Shown one piece after another: positions 16,462 through 26,073 of a DNA stretch of 64,000 bases (position 1 is the first letter of the stretch; each line of letters starts with the position of its first letter). The notes below the pieces were generated by a model. The model did not search any database. It saw nothing but the letters and a program-made list of their open reading frames with translations, and was not told the DNA's origin. The position numbers were made by a program, and so were the translations under genes. This DNA comes from Tenacibaculum singaporense (GTDB lineage Bacteria > Bacteroidota > Bacteroidia > Flavobacteriales > Flavobacteriaceae), in assembly GCF_003867015.1 (NCBI RefSeq), contig NZ_CP032548.1, positions 863,501-927,500 of the forward strand. Reading direction: 5' to 3'.

Positions 16462-16614
16462 AGTGTTCAATTTTTAATTATTCATATTCATTTTTGTTAG
16501 AGCGAATCTATTAAAAATTAAAGCTAAAATCAAAGAAGAAAAAGATATTATTTTGACCTTCTAAAAAAATAGACTGCTCAGAAAATAGTATAGTAATCTG
16601 TAAATAATAACATT

Positions 16615-18069
16615 TTAATTTTTTATTAGTTTCTCTAATTTCTGCTGTGAATTTTTATAACCCAATTCAATAGCCTTTTGGTAGCTTTTAATAGCATCCT
16701 CTTTCATGTTGTTAGCTTTATAACCATCACCCAAGGAATCCCAAATATTACCATCTTTAGGATGTAACTGAGTATTTATTTTAAAAACTTCCAGTGCCCA
16801 GTCAGTATTTTTATTCAACATCAATAAGATGTTCCCGATAGAGTTTAAAAGTCTAGAGTTTGTAAAATCATCAGCATAATTTTCTTTAAGCAATACAATG
16901 AGGTTTTCTGAATCTTCTATTGTATGTTGTCTGATATAGTTTATGGCGTACGAATATACATTGTTCTTAATTGGTTTTGGAGTATAGTTTTTATCTAGAA
17001 TTATTTTTGCAATTGCATAAGCAACGAATTCTACTTCTGAGCTGTTTGCATTGGTTGCATAGACAACATAGATGTCTTCTTTAGGAAACCAAATAATAGA
17101 ATGAGCATAGGCTCCATTAGAACCATTATGGGCTATTCTTTTGGTGTTGTTTTTTAAAGTTTTTACCGTCCATCCATATGCATAACTTAACTTTCCGCTA
17201 GGGTAATCAGCATGTGGAGCGGTTAGTTTTTTAAATGATTTTTTTGATATGATTTTATTTTTTTTGAGCGCATTGTGCCAAAGTAACATGTCATTTTGAG
17301 TAGAATTGATTCCTCCATTTGCTTTTAAATGCCAAGAAATTTCTCCGTCTTTCTGATATTGAATAATGGGTGATTTGCTATCAATAATACCTCTATTATA
17401 ACTACGAGATAGTTGCGTGATATCCCATTTTGGTAAGAGATATCCTGTTTGTTTCATTCCAGCAGGTTTAAATAGATACTGGTTTAAAAAAGCTTCATAG
17501 GTTTGACCAGTAACCAACTCTATAATTCTCCCCAAGATACTATAGCCTACGTTTGAGTAAGAATATTTCTCACCAGGTTTAGCCAATAAATCACTCGCAA
17601 AAAGTTTTTCAAAAAATTGCTTTGGTTCGATTTTGTCAAAATCCCTACCAATAGTTTCTGTAAAACCAGCGGTATGTGATAATAATTGGTGAATTGTAAT
17701 ACCTCTTTTATCTATAGGTAAGTTAGGGAAAAACTGGCTTAATGAATCTGTTAATTTTAGTTTGTCCAATTCAGCAAGTTTCAAAATTGCGGTTGCGGTA
17801 AATTGCTTTGTGTTAGAGCCGATATCAAAAATTGTGTTTGGATTATTAAGTGTTTGAGTGTTTTTGTTGGCTAATCCATAACCTTTATTGATGATGACTT
17901 TCCCTTTTTTAATTACAGAAACAGCTCCTGAAAAGCCATTTTGTGTTCCTTTGGTTAGGTAGTTATCTATTCTTGAATAAAGAGTTGTTGATTGAGCTTT
18001 TTTTTGAGCTTGTAAAATAGAACTTGTGAAAATAAGTAATAGAATACTACAGAAATATGTTTTGTTCAT
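16615..18069 (-). CDS. Serine hydrolase, beta-lactamase/DD-peptidase family, with TPR-like C-terminus
   Basis: A 484-residue exported protein. A signal peptide ends near residue 22 (SILQAQ). The class C beta-lactamase fold shows SNTK at 85-88 (nucleophile Ser and Lys), YSN in KYSYSNVGYSILG, LLSHTAGF, and a late HNGSNGAY in place of the KTG triad. The last 100 residues form TPR-like helices (NIWDSLGDGYKANNMKEDAIKSYQKAIELGYKN contains one clear repeat). It may be an esterase, aminopeptidase or DD-peptidase; true beta-lactamase activity is not implied. It lies 113 bases after an XRE-type regulator gene on the same strand. Confidence 0.88.
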   Translation of the reverse strand: MNKTYFCSILLLIFTSSILQAQKKAQSTTLYSRIDNYLTKGTQNGFSGAVSVIKKGKVIINKGYGLANKNTQTLNNPNTIFDIGSNTKQFTATAILKLAELDKLKLTDSLSQFFPNLPIDKRGITIHQLLSHTAGFTETIGRDFDKIEPKQFFEKLFASDLLAKPGEKYSYSNVGYSILGRIIELVTGQTYEAFLNQYLFKPAGMKQTGYLLPKWDITQLSRSYNRGIIDSKSPIIQYQKDGEISWHLKANGGINSTQNDMLLWHNALKKNKIISKKSFKKLTAPHADYPSGKLSYAYGWTVKTLKNNTKRIAHNGSNGAYAHSIIWFPKEDIYVVYATNANSSEVEFVAYAIAKIILDKNYTPKPIKNNVYSYAINYIRQHTIEDSENLIVLLKENYADDFTNSRLLNSIGNILLMLNKNTDWALEVFKINTQLHPKDGNIWDSLGDGYKANNMKEDAIKSYQKAIELGYKNSQQKLEKLIKN

Positions 18070-18182
18070 TTTTATGTTTTTTGTTGTGCAAAAGTCATAA
18101 ATGATGCTACTGTATTCATAAAAACTAGCCTGACAATAATGCGTCAACCTCACGACAATAGCCCAAAAACAGTACAATCTCT

Positions 18183-18719
18183 TTATATGAAGCTAAAGTT
18201 GAGCTTAAAGTACAGTTTCTTGTTTTTATCGATAGAGGCGGTGTTTATAATAATTAAAATGATATTTATTAGAATTAGAAAAATCATAACCCAAAGAGAG
18301 AAAAGACGAGAAAGAGATAGTGAAAGTTTAAGTGATCCTGCGAGGAAAAAAATTATTGTTGAAGTGATGGTCCATAAAATTTGGAGAGAGATGATTTGTT
18401 TGGTAAGAGTATTTTTTTGCTTACCAAAATACATAATAACCAATGGTACTATAATATTTAATAATGGAATAAAGGATACAAATGCTGAAGAAAGATTGAT
18501 TAGCTTAACTAACGAGTAGTTTATGGCTTCTTTTGGTTTTTCTATATTACTTATGGTAGCTAAATCTACGCCAAGTGCTTTAGAAAGTGCTTTTGCAGTA
18601 TATCCTTTTGGTTCTTGACCTGCTTCTATTCGTTGAATTGTTCTAATGGAAACCCCAGACTTCTCAGCAAGTTCTTCCTGAGTAAGATGTTTTTGGGTTC
18701 TTAGAAATTTAACATTCAT
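18183..18719 (-). CDS. XRE-family HTH regulator with C-terminal membrane segments
   Basis: A 178-residue fusion. Residues about 3-60 form an XRE helix-turn-helix (LRTQKHLTQEELAEKSGVSIRTIQRIEAGQEPKGYTAKALSKALGV). The remaining part carries about three hydrophobic segments (LINLSSAFVSFIPLLNIIVPLVIMYF, a central WTITSTIIFFLAG segment, and VMIFLILINIILIIIN), so it is probably anchored in the inner membrane. The start at 18717-18719 begins directly at the HTH. It precedes the serine hydrolase gene and may control it, as an inference from neighbourhood. Confidence 0.85.
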   Translation of the reverse strand: MNVKFLRTQKHLTQEELAEKSGVSIRTIQRIEAGQEPKGYTAKALSKALGVDLATISNIEKPKEAINYSLVKLINLSSAFVSFIPLLNIIVPLVIMYFGKQKNTLTKQIISLQILWTITSTIIFFLAGSLKLSLSLSRLFSLWVMIFLILINIILIIINTASIDKNKKLYFKLNFSFI

Positions 18720-18799
18720 GAATTTTTTGTTTGTATTGGTTGAATAATGGTGTAAGTTCAACGTTAGCGAAGTTAGTTTAAATTAGAGCAAGAATCAAC

Positions 18800-19711
18800 C
18801 TAAAAAATAGATTGTTCAGAAAGGGTGGTAAACTCTTCTAAAAAGCGCATACCTCTATACGAATTTCCTTTTTTATTCAATTTAGGGCTCCATACAGCAA
18901 TCGCATATTGGTTAGGGTGTATGGCAATAATACCACCACCAACACCACTTTTGCCTGCAAGTCCAACTTTGAAAGCAAACTCACCAGATTCGTCGTAAAA
19001 ACCACAGGTTTGCATCAAAGCATTGATTCTTTTGGATTGGCTTTTGGTTAATATTTGCTCGCCCTGTCTGGTTTGTCCGTTATTGGCTAAGAAGAAAAAT
19101 AATTCAGAAAGCTGTTCGCAAGTCAATTCCAGCGAACATAAGTCGAAATAGAAATCAAGCACCACTTCAGGGTCGTTGTATATGTTTCCGTAGGACTTAA
19201 TAAAATTACACAAGGCAACATTTCTGTATCCTACCGATTTTTCAGAGGCTGCAATTTTTGCAGAGTAGTCAATGTCTTTATTTTTAGAAAGGCTCTTGAT
19301 GAAATTCAATAAATCTTCCTTCGGATTTACTAAACTGCTAATTAAAATATCGGCAATTACAATAGCACCAGCATTGATAAACGGATTTCTAGGAATACCA
19401 TTGTCTGTTTCCAATTGAACAAGTGAATTGAAACTGTTACCTGAAGGTTCTACGCCCAATCTGTCCCAAATAGATTCACCAAGATGTTTATATGCCAAAC
19501 AAAGTGATAATACTTTAGCAATACTTTGAATAGAGAATTTTTCTTGAAAGTTTCCCAAACCAAAGTTAGTATTTGCAACAGTTGAAATATGCACTCCAAA
19601 TTTTTCAGAATTAATCGTAGCTAATTCAGGAATATAGGTAGCTAACTCTCCTACATTTTCAATAGGAGCTATTTTTTGATATACAGTTTCAAGTATTTCT
19701 TTGTAATTCAT
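18800..19711 (-). CDS. glsA: Glutaminase
   Basis: A 303-residue glutaminase of the beta-lactamase-like fold that hydrolyses glutamine to glutamate and ammonia. The SxxK catalytic motif is seen in FSIQSIAKV. Other family elements are NPFINAGAIV, a Tyr in GYRN, and the late GLAGKSGVGGGIIAIHPNQYAIAVWSP. Length and start agree with the family. It lies upstream of no operon partner, but the next gene on its left edge side is P5C dehydrogenase, also glutamate-forming, separated by a terminator. Confidence 0.95.
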   Translation of the reverse strand: MNYKEILETVYQKIAPIENVGELATYIPELATINSEKFGVHISTVANTNFGLGNFQEKFSIQSIAKVLSLCLAYKHLGESIWDRLGVEPSGNSFNSLVQLETDNGIPRNPFINAGAIVIADILISSLVNPKEDLLNFIKSLSKNKDIDYSAKIAASEKSVGYRNVALCNFIKSYGNIYNDPEVVLDFYFDLCSLELTCEQLSELFFFLANNGQTRQGEQILTKSQSKRINALMQTCGFYDESGEFAFKVGLAGKSGVGGGIIAIHPNQYAIAVWSPKLNKKGNSYRGMRFLEEFTTLSEQSIF

Positions 19712-19771
19712 TTTTTCTAAACACTAATATGTGTTAAACGAAATTAATTGAATTCTGTTTGAAAACAAATA

Positions 19772-19799
19772 AAAAAGCAACCTCATTGAGGTTGCTTTT
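19772..19799 (-). terminator. Terminator downstream of the P5C dehydrogenase gene
   Basis: AAAAGCAACCTCA and TGAGGTTGCTTTT form a nearly perfect hairpin with A/T flanks, 32 bases beyond the stop codon of the minus-strand dehydrogenase gene. Confidence 0.88.
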
Positions 19800-19831
19800 A
19801 ACTTATAGTAAATTTCCGTAATCGGAATATT

Positions 19832-21457
19832 TTATCCTAAGAATGGGTAACGATAATCTACAGGAGAAACAAAAGTTTCTTTAATTAAACGAGGAGATAC
19901 CCAACGTAATAAGTTTTGAGCAGATCCTGCTTTATCGTTCGTTCCTGAAGCTCTTGCTCCACCAAATGGTTGTTGTCCTACTACAGCACCTGTTGGCTTA
20001 TCGTTTACATAGAAGTTACCAGCACAGTTTTCTAAAGCTTTAGTAGCTTCAGCAACTGCATAACGATCTGTTGAGAATACAGCACCAGTTAATGCGTACT
20101 CAGAAGTTCCGTCAACTAATTGTAAAGTATCAGCCCAATCAGCATCTTCGTAAACATAAATAGTTACTACAGGGCCGAATAATTCAGTTTCCATAGTAGT
20201 GTATTTAGGGTTTGTAGTTAAGATAACAGTTGGCTCAATAAAGTATCCTTTTGATTTATCGTAGTTACCACCAGCAATAATTTCTGCATCAGCATCAGCT
20301 TTTGCTTGGTCAATATACTTTGCTAACTTATCAAATGAACCTTCGTGAATTACGGCAGTAATAAAGTTGCTCATGTCTTCTGGAGAACCCATTTTAAAAG
20401 AAGCGATATCTTCTTTTACATAGTTTAAGGTTTCTTCAGCTAACGATTTTGGTAAGTATACTCTTGAAGCCGCAGAACATTTTTGACCTTGGAATTCAAA
20501 AGCACCACGAGAAATACCTGTAGCTACTTGTTTTGGGTTTGCAGAAGGATGTGCAATGATAAAATCTTTACCACCAGTTTCTCCTACAATTCTTGGGTAT
20601 GTTTTGTAAGTGTGAATGTTTTCACCAATCTTTTTCCATAATTCCTTAAATACATAAGTAGAACCTGTAAAGTGGATTCCAGCAAAATCAGGAGAAGATA
20701 AAACTACATCAGTAATTTCAACAGGATCACCATAAATTACGTTGATAACACCGTCTGGTACACCAGCTTCTTTAAATACATCTACAATTACTTTTGCAGA
20801 GAAAATTTGGCTATCTGATGGTTTCCATACCACAACGTTCCCCATCATTGCAGCTGATGCAGGTAAGTTTGCAGCAATTGCAGTAAAGTTAAATGGAGTA
20901 ATTGCGTATACAAATCCTTCTAACGGACGGTACTCAACACGGTTCCAAATTCCGTCGTCAGAGTTTGGTTGCTCGTTGTAAATTTCAGACATATATTCTA
21001 CGTTAAAACGTAAAAAGTCAATTAACTCACAAGCAGCATCAATCTCAGCTTGGTGAACTGTTTTAGATTGCGCAATCATTGTTGCAGCATTAATCTTTGC
21101 ACGGTAAGGACCAGCAATTAACTCAGCAGCACGTAAAAAGATAGCAGCTCTTTGTTCCCATGGCATTTGCGCCCACTCAGTACGAGCTTCTAAAGCATTA
21201 GCAATCGCTTTTTCAGCATGAGATCTATCTCCAATATGATATTGCCCTACCACGTGTTGGTGATCGTGAGGAGGAGTCATATTACGAGTATTTCCTGTTC
21301 TAACTTCTTCGTTACCAATGTACATTGGTACATCAACAGATCCGTTAAAATATTCTTTGTATTGTTTTGAAACAGCTTCGCGCTCTGTAGATCCAGGAGC
21401 ATATCCTTTTACTGGTTCGTTAATGGCAGTTGGTACGTGAAAAAATCCTTTTCCCAT
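19832..21457 (-). CDS. pruA: L-glutamate gamma-semialdehyde (P5C) dehydrogenase
   Basis: A 541-residue aldehyde dehydrogenase of the P5CDH branch, oxidising glutamate semialdehyde (from proline) to glutamate with NAD+. Seen: a coenzyme region with ITPFNFTAIAANLPASAAMMGNVV, VGETGGKDFIIAHP with the catalytic Glu, GQKCSAASRVYLP with the catalytic Cys, and ELFGPVVTIYVYED. The N-terminal GKGFFHVPTAINEPVKGYAPGS is typical of the stand-alone, single-enzyme form; no PutA proline dehydrogenase domain is fused. A minus-strand -7 box lies at 21531-21538. Confidence 0.95.
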   Translation of the reverse strand: MGKGFFHVPTAINEPVKGYAPGSTEREAVSKQYKEYFNGSVDVPMYIGNEEVRTGNTRNMTPPHDHQHVVGQYHIGDRSHAEKAIANALEARTEWAQMPWEQRAAIFLRAAELIAGPYRAKINAATMIAQSKTVHQAEIDAACELIDFLRFNVEYMSEIYNEQPNSDDGIWNRVEYRPLEGFVYAITPFNFTAIAANLPASAAMMGNVVVWKPSDSQIFSAKVIVDVFKEAGVPDGVINVIYGDPVEITDVVLSSPDFAGIHFTGSTYVFKELWKKIGENIHTYKTYPRIVGETGGKDFIIAHPSANPKQVATGISRGAFEFQGQKCSAASRVYLPKSLAEETLNYVKEDIASFKMGSPEDMSNFITAVIHEGSFDKLAKYIDQAKADADAEIIAGGNYDKSKGYFIEPTVILTTNPKYTTMETELFGPVVTIYVYEDADWADTLQLVDGTSEYALTGAVFSTDRYAVAEATKALENCAGNFYVNDKPTGAVVGQQPFGGARASGTNDKAGSAQNLLRWVSPRLIKETFVSPVDYRYPFLG

Positions 21458-21530
21458 TTGTATGTTGTTTGTTGAATTAAATTTCTTTCTTTGTTATTGA
21501 AAAAGCCCAATAATGAACTTTCTTAAATGA

Positions 21531-21538
21531 CAAAGTTA
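21531..21538 (-). promoter_or_regulatory. -7 promoter box of pruA
   Basis: On the minus strand this reads TAACTTTG, matching TAnnTTTG, with a leader of about 65-70 bases to the pruA ATG. Confidence 0.5.
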
Positions 21539-21598
21539 CGGTTATTTTAGGAATATTTAAATGGACATAAGGCTGGAATTATATAAAAGGAAAACAAT

Positions 21599-22315
21599 AT
21601 GTGTACGGTAACTTATTTACCCTTAGGGAATAAAAATTTTATATTAACTTCAAATAGAGATGAAGACCCGAAACGAAAAACGATTGCACCAAAAACATAT
21701 GTTGAAGACGGGATAAAATTAACCTATCCGAAAGATGAATTGGCAGGAGGTACATGGATAGGGTTAAGTGAAAAAAACAGATTAATTTGCTTGTTAAATG
21801 GGGGCTTTACAAAACATGAAAGAGCAGAGTCATACCGAATGAGTAGAGGAGTTATTGTAAAACAACTATTAAAGGTTGAAGACCCTGTTGAAATAATTAA
21901 TCATTTTGATTTTGAAGGAATTGAGCCTTTTACCATCGTATTAGTTGATTGGGCTTCGGAATTAAAAGCGTATGAGTTGGTTTGGGATGTAAAAGGGAAA
22001 CATTTTCAAGAGCTAGATAAAACTCCTAAAATCTGGTCATCATCTACACTATATACTGATGAAATGAAACAGCTAAGAAAAGAGTGGTTTGCAGATTGGT
22101 TATCGGAAAATAAAGAGTTTCATCAATCGGATATTGTTAACTTTCATCAGGATGAAACAAGAGGTAGTAAAGAAATATCATTAAAAATGAAGCGTCATAA
22201 TGTAGAAACTGTTAGTGTAACTTCAGTAATAAAAAATGAAAAACAACTTAGCATGAGTTACTACGATTTACATTCAAATATTAACAAAATAGAGGCAGAA
22301 ATCATTCGCTTGTAA
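21599..22315 (+). CDS. NRDE family protein (TANGO2-like)
   Basis: A 238-residue protein with the family name motif NRDE at residues 19-22 (LTSNRDEDPKRKT) and Cys at position 2 (MCTVTYLP), the expected N-terminal nucleophile of an Ntn-hydrolase-like fold. The family includes eukaryotic TANGO2; its bacterial role is unclear. GGTWIGLSEKNRLICLLNGG is also typical. Start set by the Cys2. It precedes the envelope gene cluster on the same strand by 35 bases. Confidence 0.9.
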   Translation: MCTVTYLPLGNKNFILTSNRDEDPKRKTIAPKTYVEDGIKLTYPKDELAGGTWIGLSEKNRLICLLNGGFTKHERAESYRMSRGVIVKQLLKVEDPVEIINHFDFEGIEPFTIVLVDWASELKAYELVWDVKGKHFQELDKTPKIWSSSTLYTDEMKQLRKEWFADWLSENKEFHQSDIVNFHQDETRGSKEISLKMKRHNVETVSVTSVIKNEKQLSMSYYDLHSNINKIEAEIIRL

Positions 22316-22350
22316 TAAAAGCTATTTAATATCTTTGCAAAAAAGTTTTT

Positions 22351-23022
22351 ATGAATAAAAGATTACTGCTACTATTTTCTGTAATTTCTATTTTCTTATT
22401 CACAAGTTGTTTCGAGTTCGTTGAAGAGGTAACTTTTAATAAAGACGGTTCTGGAAGTGCTGTTTTAACTATTAATCTAAGTAAAAGTAAAACAAAGTTA
22501 GCCTCTATAATGTTGCTCGATAGTATAAATGGCTACAAAGTACCATCAAAAGTAACCATAAGAAAAAAAGTACAAGAAATTGTTTCTAAAATTAAAGGAA
22601 CAAAAGGAGTTCATAACGTAAAAAACACGTTAGATTTTAATGAGTTTATTGTTACGGTTTCGTGTGATTTTGATAATGTGGAGGCTTTAAATAAGGTAAT
22701 AGCTAATTTTAGCTCAAAGAAACACATAGAAGCTATCAAAAAAAATAAACATTTTACCTTTAATGAAAAAAGTAAAACATTTACACGCAGTCATCATTTT
22801 GATTTAGGAAAAGAGTTTAGAAAAACAAAAAATCAAGATCGTAAAGTGTTTGAAACTGCAACTTATACTAGCGTTTATAGGTTTGAAACACCGATAAAAT
22901 CAACAGAGAATAATCAAGCAAGAATATCAAAAAGCAAAAAAGCTATTATGCTGCATCTACAAGCACAAGACATTATAGCAAACAAGCAAACAATCAAAAA
23001 TAAAATACAATTAGAGAATTAA
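22351..23022 (+). CDS. Conserved lipoprotein of unknown function
   Basis: A 223-residue lipoprotein with a lipobox at about residues 17-20 (LFTSC). After the Cys, EFVEEVTFNKDGSGSAVLTINLSK followed by LDFNEFIVTVSCDFDNVEALNKV resembles the LppM-type domain (a strand-GSG-strand start). I cannot name a function. A second half is basic. The DUF4836-like gene starts 7 bases downstream, so these are almost certainly cotranscribed. Confidence 0.72.
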   Translation: MNKRLLLLFSVISIFLFTSCFEFVEEVTFNKDGSGSAVLTINLSKSKTKLASIMLLDSINGYKVPSKVTIRKKVQEIVSKIKGTKGVHNVKNTLDFNEFIVTVSCDFDNVEALNKVIANFSSKKHIEAIKKNKHFTFNEKSKTFTRSHHFDLGKEFRKTKNQDRKVFETATYTSVYRFETPIKSTENNQARISKSKKAIMLHLQAQDIIANKQTIKNKIQLEN

Positions 23023-23029
23023 ATTTAGA

Positions 23030-24739
23030 ATGAAAAAAATTATTGCTACACTATTTTTATTAAGCACACTTACAGCGATTCAGGCTCAGAAATTAGAGTC
23101 TAAAATACCTAACAATGTAGATGTGTTAGTTTCTGCAAACGCAGAAAATTTATTTAAGTTAATAAAAGTATCAGATATAGATGAAAGTGCTATTGGAAAA
23201 GAGATTTTAAAGGATGTTAATAGAAGAAGAGAAGAAGATAAAGTGTCTTCAGTTGCTAATGCAGGTATAGATATTAAATCGAATGCTTATTATTTCTTTA
23301 CTAAGACAGATAGTATTTCATATCATAACTTTTATGTGGAGTTGAAAGATAGAGAGTTGTTTGAATCAATGTTAAGTAAGCGAAATAAGAAGAAGATAAG
23401 AAGAATGGAAGGCTACAACATTATTGAAGGGCGTAGCGATATTAGAATTTGGAATGACGATTATCTTTTGTTAGTGCATGGAGATGTTTCTAGAGGTTAT
23501 TTCTCAACTCACAAAGAACGTTTGGATAAACTAAAGGAGGAAAAAGAGTACGGTTATTCATTTAGAAAAAGAATAGGTAAAGGTTGGACAAAAAAGTATG
23601 TGTTAGACCTATTTAATAAGAATGTTATCAGTTCTATTGCTTCTAATGCAAAGTATCAAAAGAGTAAAAAGAAAAATGCATCAGCAACGCTTTGGGTTCG
23701 TAATTATGGTATGTTAATGACAGATTTATTTAAATCTTTTGGTAGCTCTTTGTATCCTTTGTATGCTGAAGGAGGAAATCAAAACATTTATGGAGTTGAA
23801 GAAGTAACTGCTAATTTATTTTTTGATAAAAGCGATGCAAGAATTTTATTAGATATGTCGGTTAGCCCAGATATGAAGAAGTCTTTTAAAAAGATTTATA
23901 ATAAAAGAATGAGCCGTAATTTAGTAAATAGTTTTGATCACGATAAAGCATTAGCATTTTGGAGTATTTCTATAGATACTGAAGAAACATTAAAGCAATA
24001 TCCTGAATTATTGAACAAGATGTACGGAGGTATTTTGCCTAAGTTTCAAGAAGAAATGGAAATTGTAGGAGATTTATTTTCTTTAGTTATAGATGAAGAA
24101 GCTGTTGGAAGATTAATTACAGGTGATGCTCTTTTAGTGTTGAATGATTTTTCTAAAGAAGAAGTAGAATATACTACTTACAAGTACGATGAAGATTATA
24201 AGCGTAAAGAAGTAACGAAAACTAAGGAAGAATTCGTTCCTGATTTTACGTTAATGATTGGTTCTAAAGAGGAAGACTTATTGAATAAATTTTTCAAGTT
24301 AGGAGAAAAGCATAAAGCAGTTGAGATTAAAAATAACGTAGTAAAGTTTAAAACAAAAAAGTCTGATATACCATTTAATCTATATTCTGTAGTTAAAAAT
24401 GATGTATTGTACTTAACAACCTCAGAAACGAATGCGTTAAGTATTGCTAGAGGAAATAATAACTTTAATACTAAAAAGCACAGTAAATTAGTTAGAGATA
24501 ACTCAACAGTGTTTTATGTTGATGTAAATGCGGTTTTAAATAAGATTCCTAATGAATGGATGAGCAAATCTGAAAAGGAAGCAATGCGATTCTCTACAGA
24601 TAATTTAAACGACGGAGTCTTTAGAGTGTCTAGAATGAAAGGAAATACCATTTCTTCTGAATTAAAAATCTCTACACAAGGAACAGAAGAAAATACCTTA
24701 AAATTATTGTTAGAATTTATCAATGCAGTAGCGAAGTAA
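23030..24739 (+). CDS. DUF4836 family exported protein
   Basis: A 569-residue exported protein with a signal peptide MKKIIATLFLLSTLTAIQAQ. The start of the mature protein (KIPNNVDVLVSANAENLFKLIKV) matches the DUF4836 family of Bacteroidota. No catalytic motif is visible. Around residues 380-410 it carries TYKYDEDYKRKEVTKTKEEF followed by VPDFTLMIGS, which recurs in diverged form in the next gene. It is probably periplasmic or outer-membrane-associated. It belongs to a three-gene unit. Confidence 0.85.
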   Translation: MKKIIATLFLLSTLTAIQAQKLESKIPNNVDVLVSANAENLFKLIKVSDIDESAIGKEILKDVNRRREEDKVSSVANAGIDIKSNAYYFFTKTDSISYHNFYVELKDRELFESMLSKRNKKKIRRMEGYNIIEGRSDIRIWNDDYLLLVHGDVSRGYFSTHKERLDKLKEEKEYGYSFRKRIGKGWTKKYVLDLFNKNVISSIASNAKYQKSKKKNASATLWVRNYGMLMTDLFKSFGSSLYPLYAEGGNQNIYGVEEVTANLFFDKSDARILLDMSVSPDMKKSFKKIYNKRMSRNLVNSFDHDKALAFWSISIDTEETLKQYPELLNKMYGGILPKFQEEMEIVGDLFSLVIDEEAVGRLITGDALLVLNDFSKEEVEYTTYKYDEDYKRKEVTKTKEEFVPDFTLMIGSKEEDLLNKFFKLGEKHKAVEIKNNVVKFKTKKSDIPFNLYSVVKNDVLYLTTSETNALSIARGNNNFNTKKHSKLVRDNSTVFYVDVNAVLNKIPNEWMSKSEKEAMRFSTDNLNDGVFRVSRMKGNTISSELKISTQGTEENTLKLLLEFINAVAK

Positions 24740-24744
24740 GCTAA

Positions 24745-26073
24745 ATGATAAAAAGAATAGCATATATACTTATAATAGTATGCTGTATTATAGTTACGGT
24801 TGGGTTTTTTAGATATAATCCAACCGTAATTTATGCAAAAAAAGTACCAACTTCAGCTGAAACTATAGTCTATCTCAATCTTCGAGAAATAGAGTATAAC
24901 ATACTTCTTAGTTTTTTAAAGCACCCATTTTCTCAGTTAGACTTTAAGAAGTCTTCAGCTTCAAAAGAAGAAAAGAAAACAACGTTGTTGGATGAGGTAG
25001 AAGTGCCTGCTAGTTTGTTTTTATATACCAATACACGAGAGTTTAAAGACTTTTTTATTAGTAGTCCAATATCTGTAAAGCAAAATTTTATAGAAGCTTT
25101 AAAAGAAGAAAAGTTTACGGCGAAAAATGTTAGTAAAACTACAGTTTATAGTAAAGGAATAATAAGTTGTGTAGTAAAAGATAACTTTTTGCAAGTGTTA
25201 TTAAAAAAAGATAAAGAGGCACAAGTATCATCCGAGTTATTATTGGCATTAAATCATAAAAGTTATTTTTCTGAAAGCGATTTAATTTTTGATAAAATAA
25301 AGAAGAGTGAAGCGCCTTTGACTGTAAGCACTTTAAAAGGAGATTTTTTTGAGTTCGTTGTTGATGGAGGGAGTTTAAGAATTCAAGGCGAATTGAATAA
25401 GAAAAAGAACTTGTTTAAGCCTTTTAAAGCAACATCAGTAGGTAGTTCGATAATAAGTGTGTCAGGAAAGCTAAATACCGAAATAGTGGCTAATGAATTA
25501 GATAAAAATCTAAAGAAAAAGTTCAAAAAACTTACAACATTGTCATTAGATTCGGTTATTAATAGATGGAACGGAGTAGTTGAGGGGAATCTTACTTCTT
25601 TTATAGAGAAATCAGATACCATTGTAACTTATGAGTATGATGATGATTTTAATAAGATAGAAAAAAAGGAAATTCAGAATACAATTACCCCTGAGGTAAC
25701 TTTAGAGTTGCAAGGAGAAGATTTATGTAACTATCTAAAAGAAAAGGAAGTGATAAAGAGGGTTGAGAATGAAGATTTATTAACATTAATGCCTTTGTTT
25801 ACTACTTATAGCTTTTGTGAAGAAAACGGCTTAAAATTTGCTTCCGTAAAGAGGAAAAAGTTAGCCAAAGAAACCGATGGAAGTAATAAGTTTTATCTCC
25901 TGTTTAATGTTGCTGACTATCAACAAAAAGACAGGGGTATTTATTCTTTTAAAAGCGAATACCTGGATAAAGTAAATACAATACAACTGTTGGTAACTAA
26001 TAACAATCAGTTAAAAGGAACTGTAGAGTTAAAAGACACTTCAAAAAACTTTTTCTTACAACTATTAAATTAA
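24745..26073 (+). CDS. Membrane-anchored protein related to DUF4836
   Basis: A 442-residue protein starting 5 bases after the DUF4836 gene. An N-terminal hydrophobic segment (IAYILIIVCCIIVTVGFF) with no clear cleavage site points to a signal anchor. The following KKVPTSAETIVYLNLREIEYNIL resembles the start of the mature DUF4836 neighbour. Residues about 298-325 (TYEYDDDFNKIEKKEI then TPEVTLELQG) align with the TYKYDEDYKRKEV region of the neighbour. I read it as a diverged paralogue, although database support is needed. The 3' end overlaps the convergent DUF3667 gene by 4 bases. Confidence 0.7.
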   Translation: MIKRIAYILIIVCCIIVTVGFFRYNPTVIYAKKVPTSAETIVYLNLREIEYNILLSFLKHPFSQLDFKKSSASKEEKKTTLLDEVEVPASLFLYTNTREFKDFFISSPISVKQNFIEALKEEKFTAKNVSKTTVYSKGIISCVVKDNFLQVLLKKDKEAQVSSELLLALNHKSYFSESDLIFDKIKKSEAPLTVSTLKGDFFEFVVDGGSLRIQGELNKKKNLFKPFKATSVGSSIISVSGKLNTEIVANELDKNLKKKFKKLTTLSLDSVINRWNGVVEGNLTSFIEKSDTIVTYEYDDDFNKIEKKEIQNTITPEVTLELQGEDLCNYLKEKEVIKRVENEDLLTLMPLFTTYSFCEENGLKFASVKRKKLAKETDGSNKFYLLFNVADYQQKDRGIYSFKSEYLDKVNTIQLLVTNNNQLKGTVELKDTSKNFFLQLLN

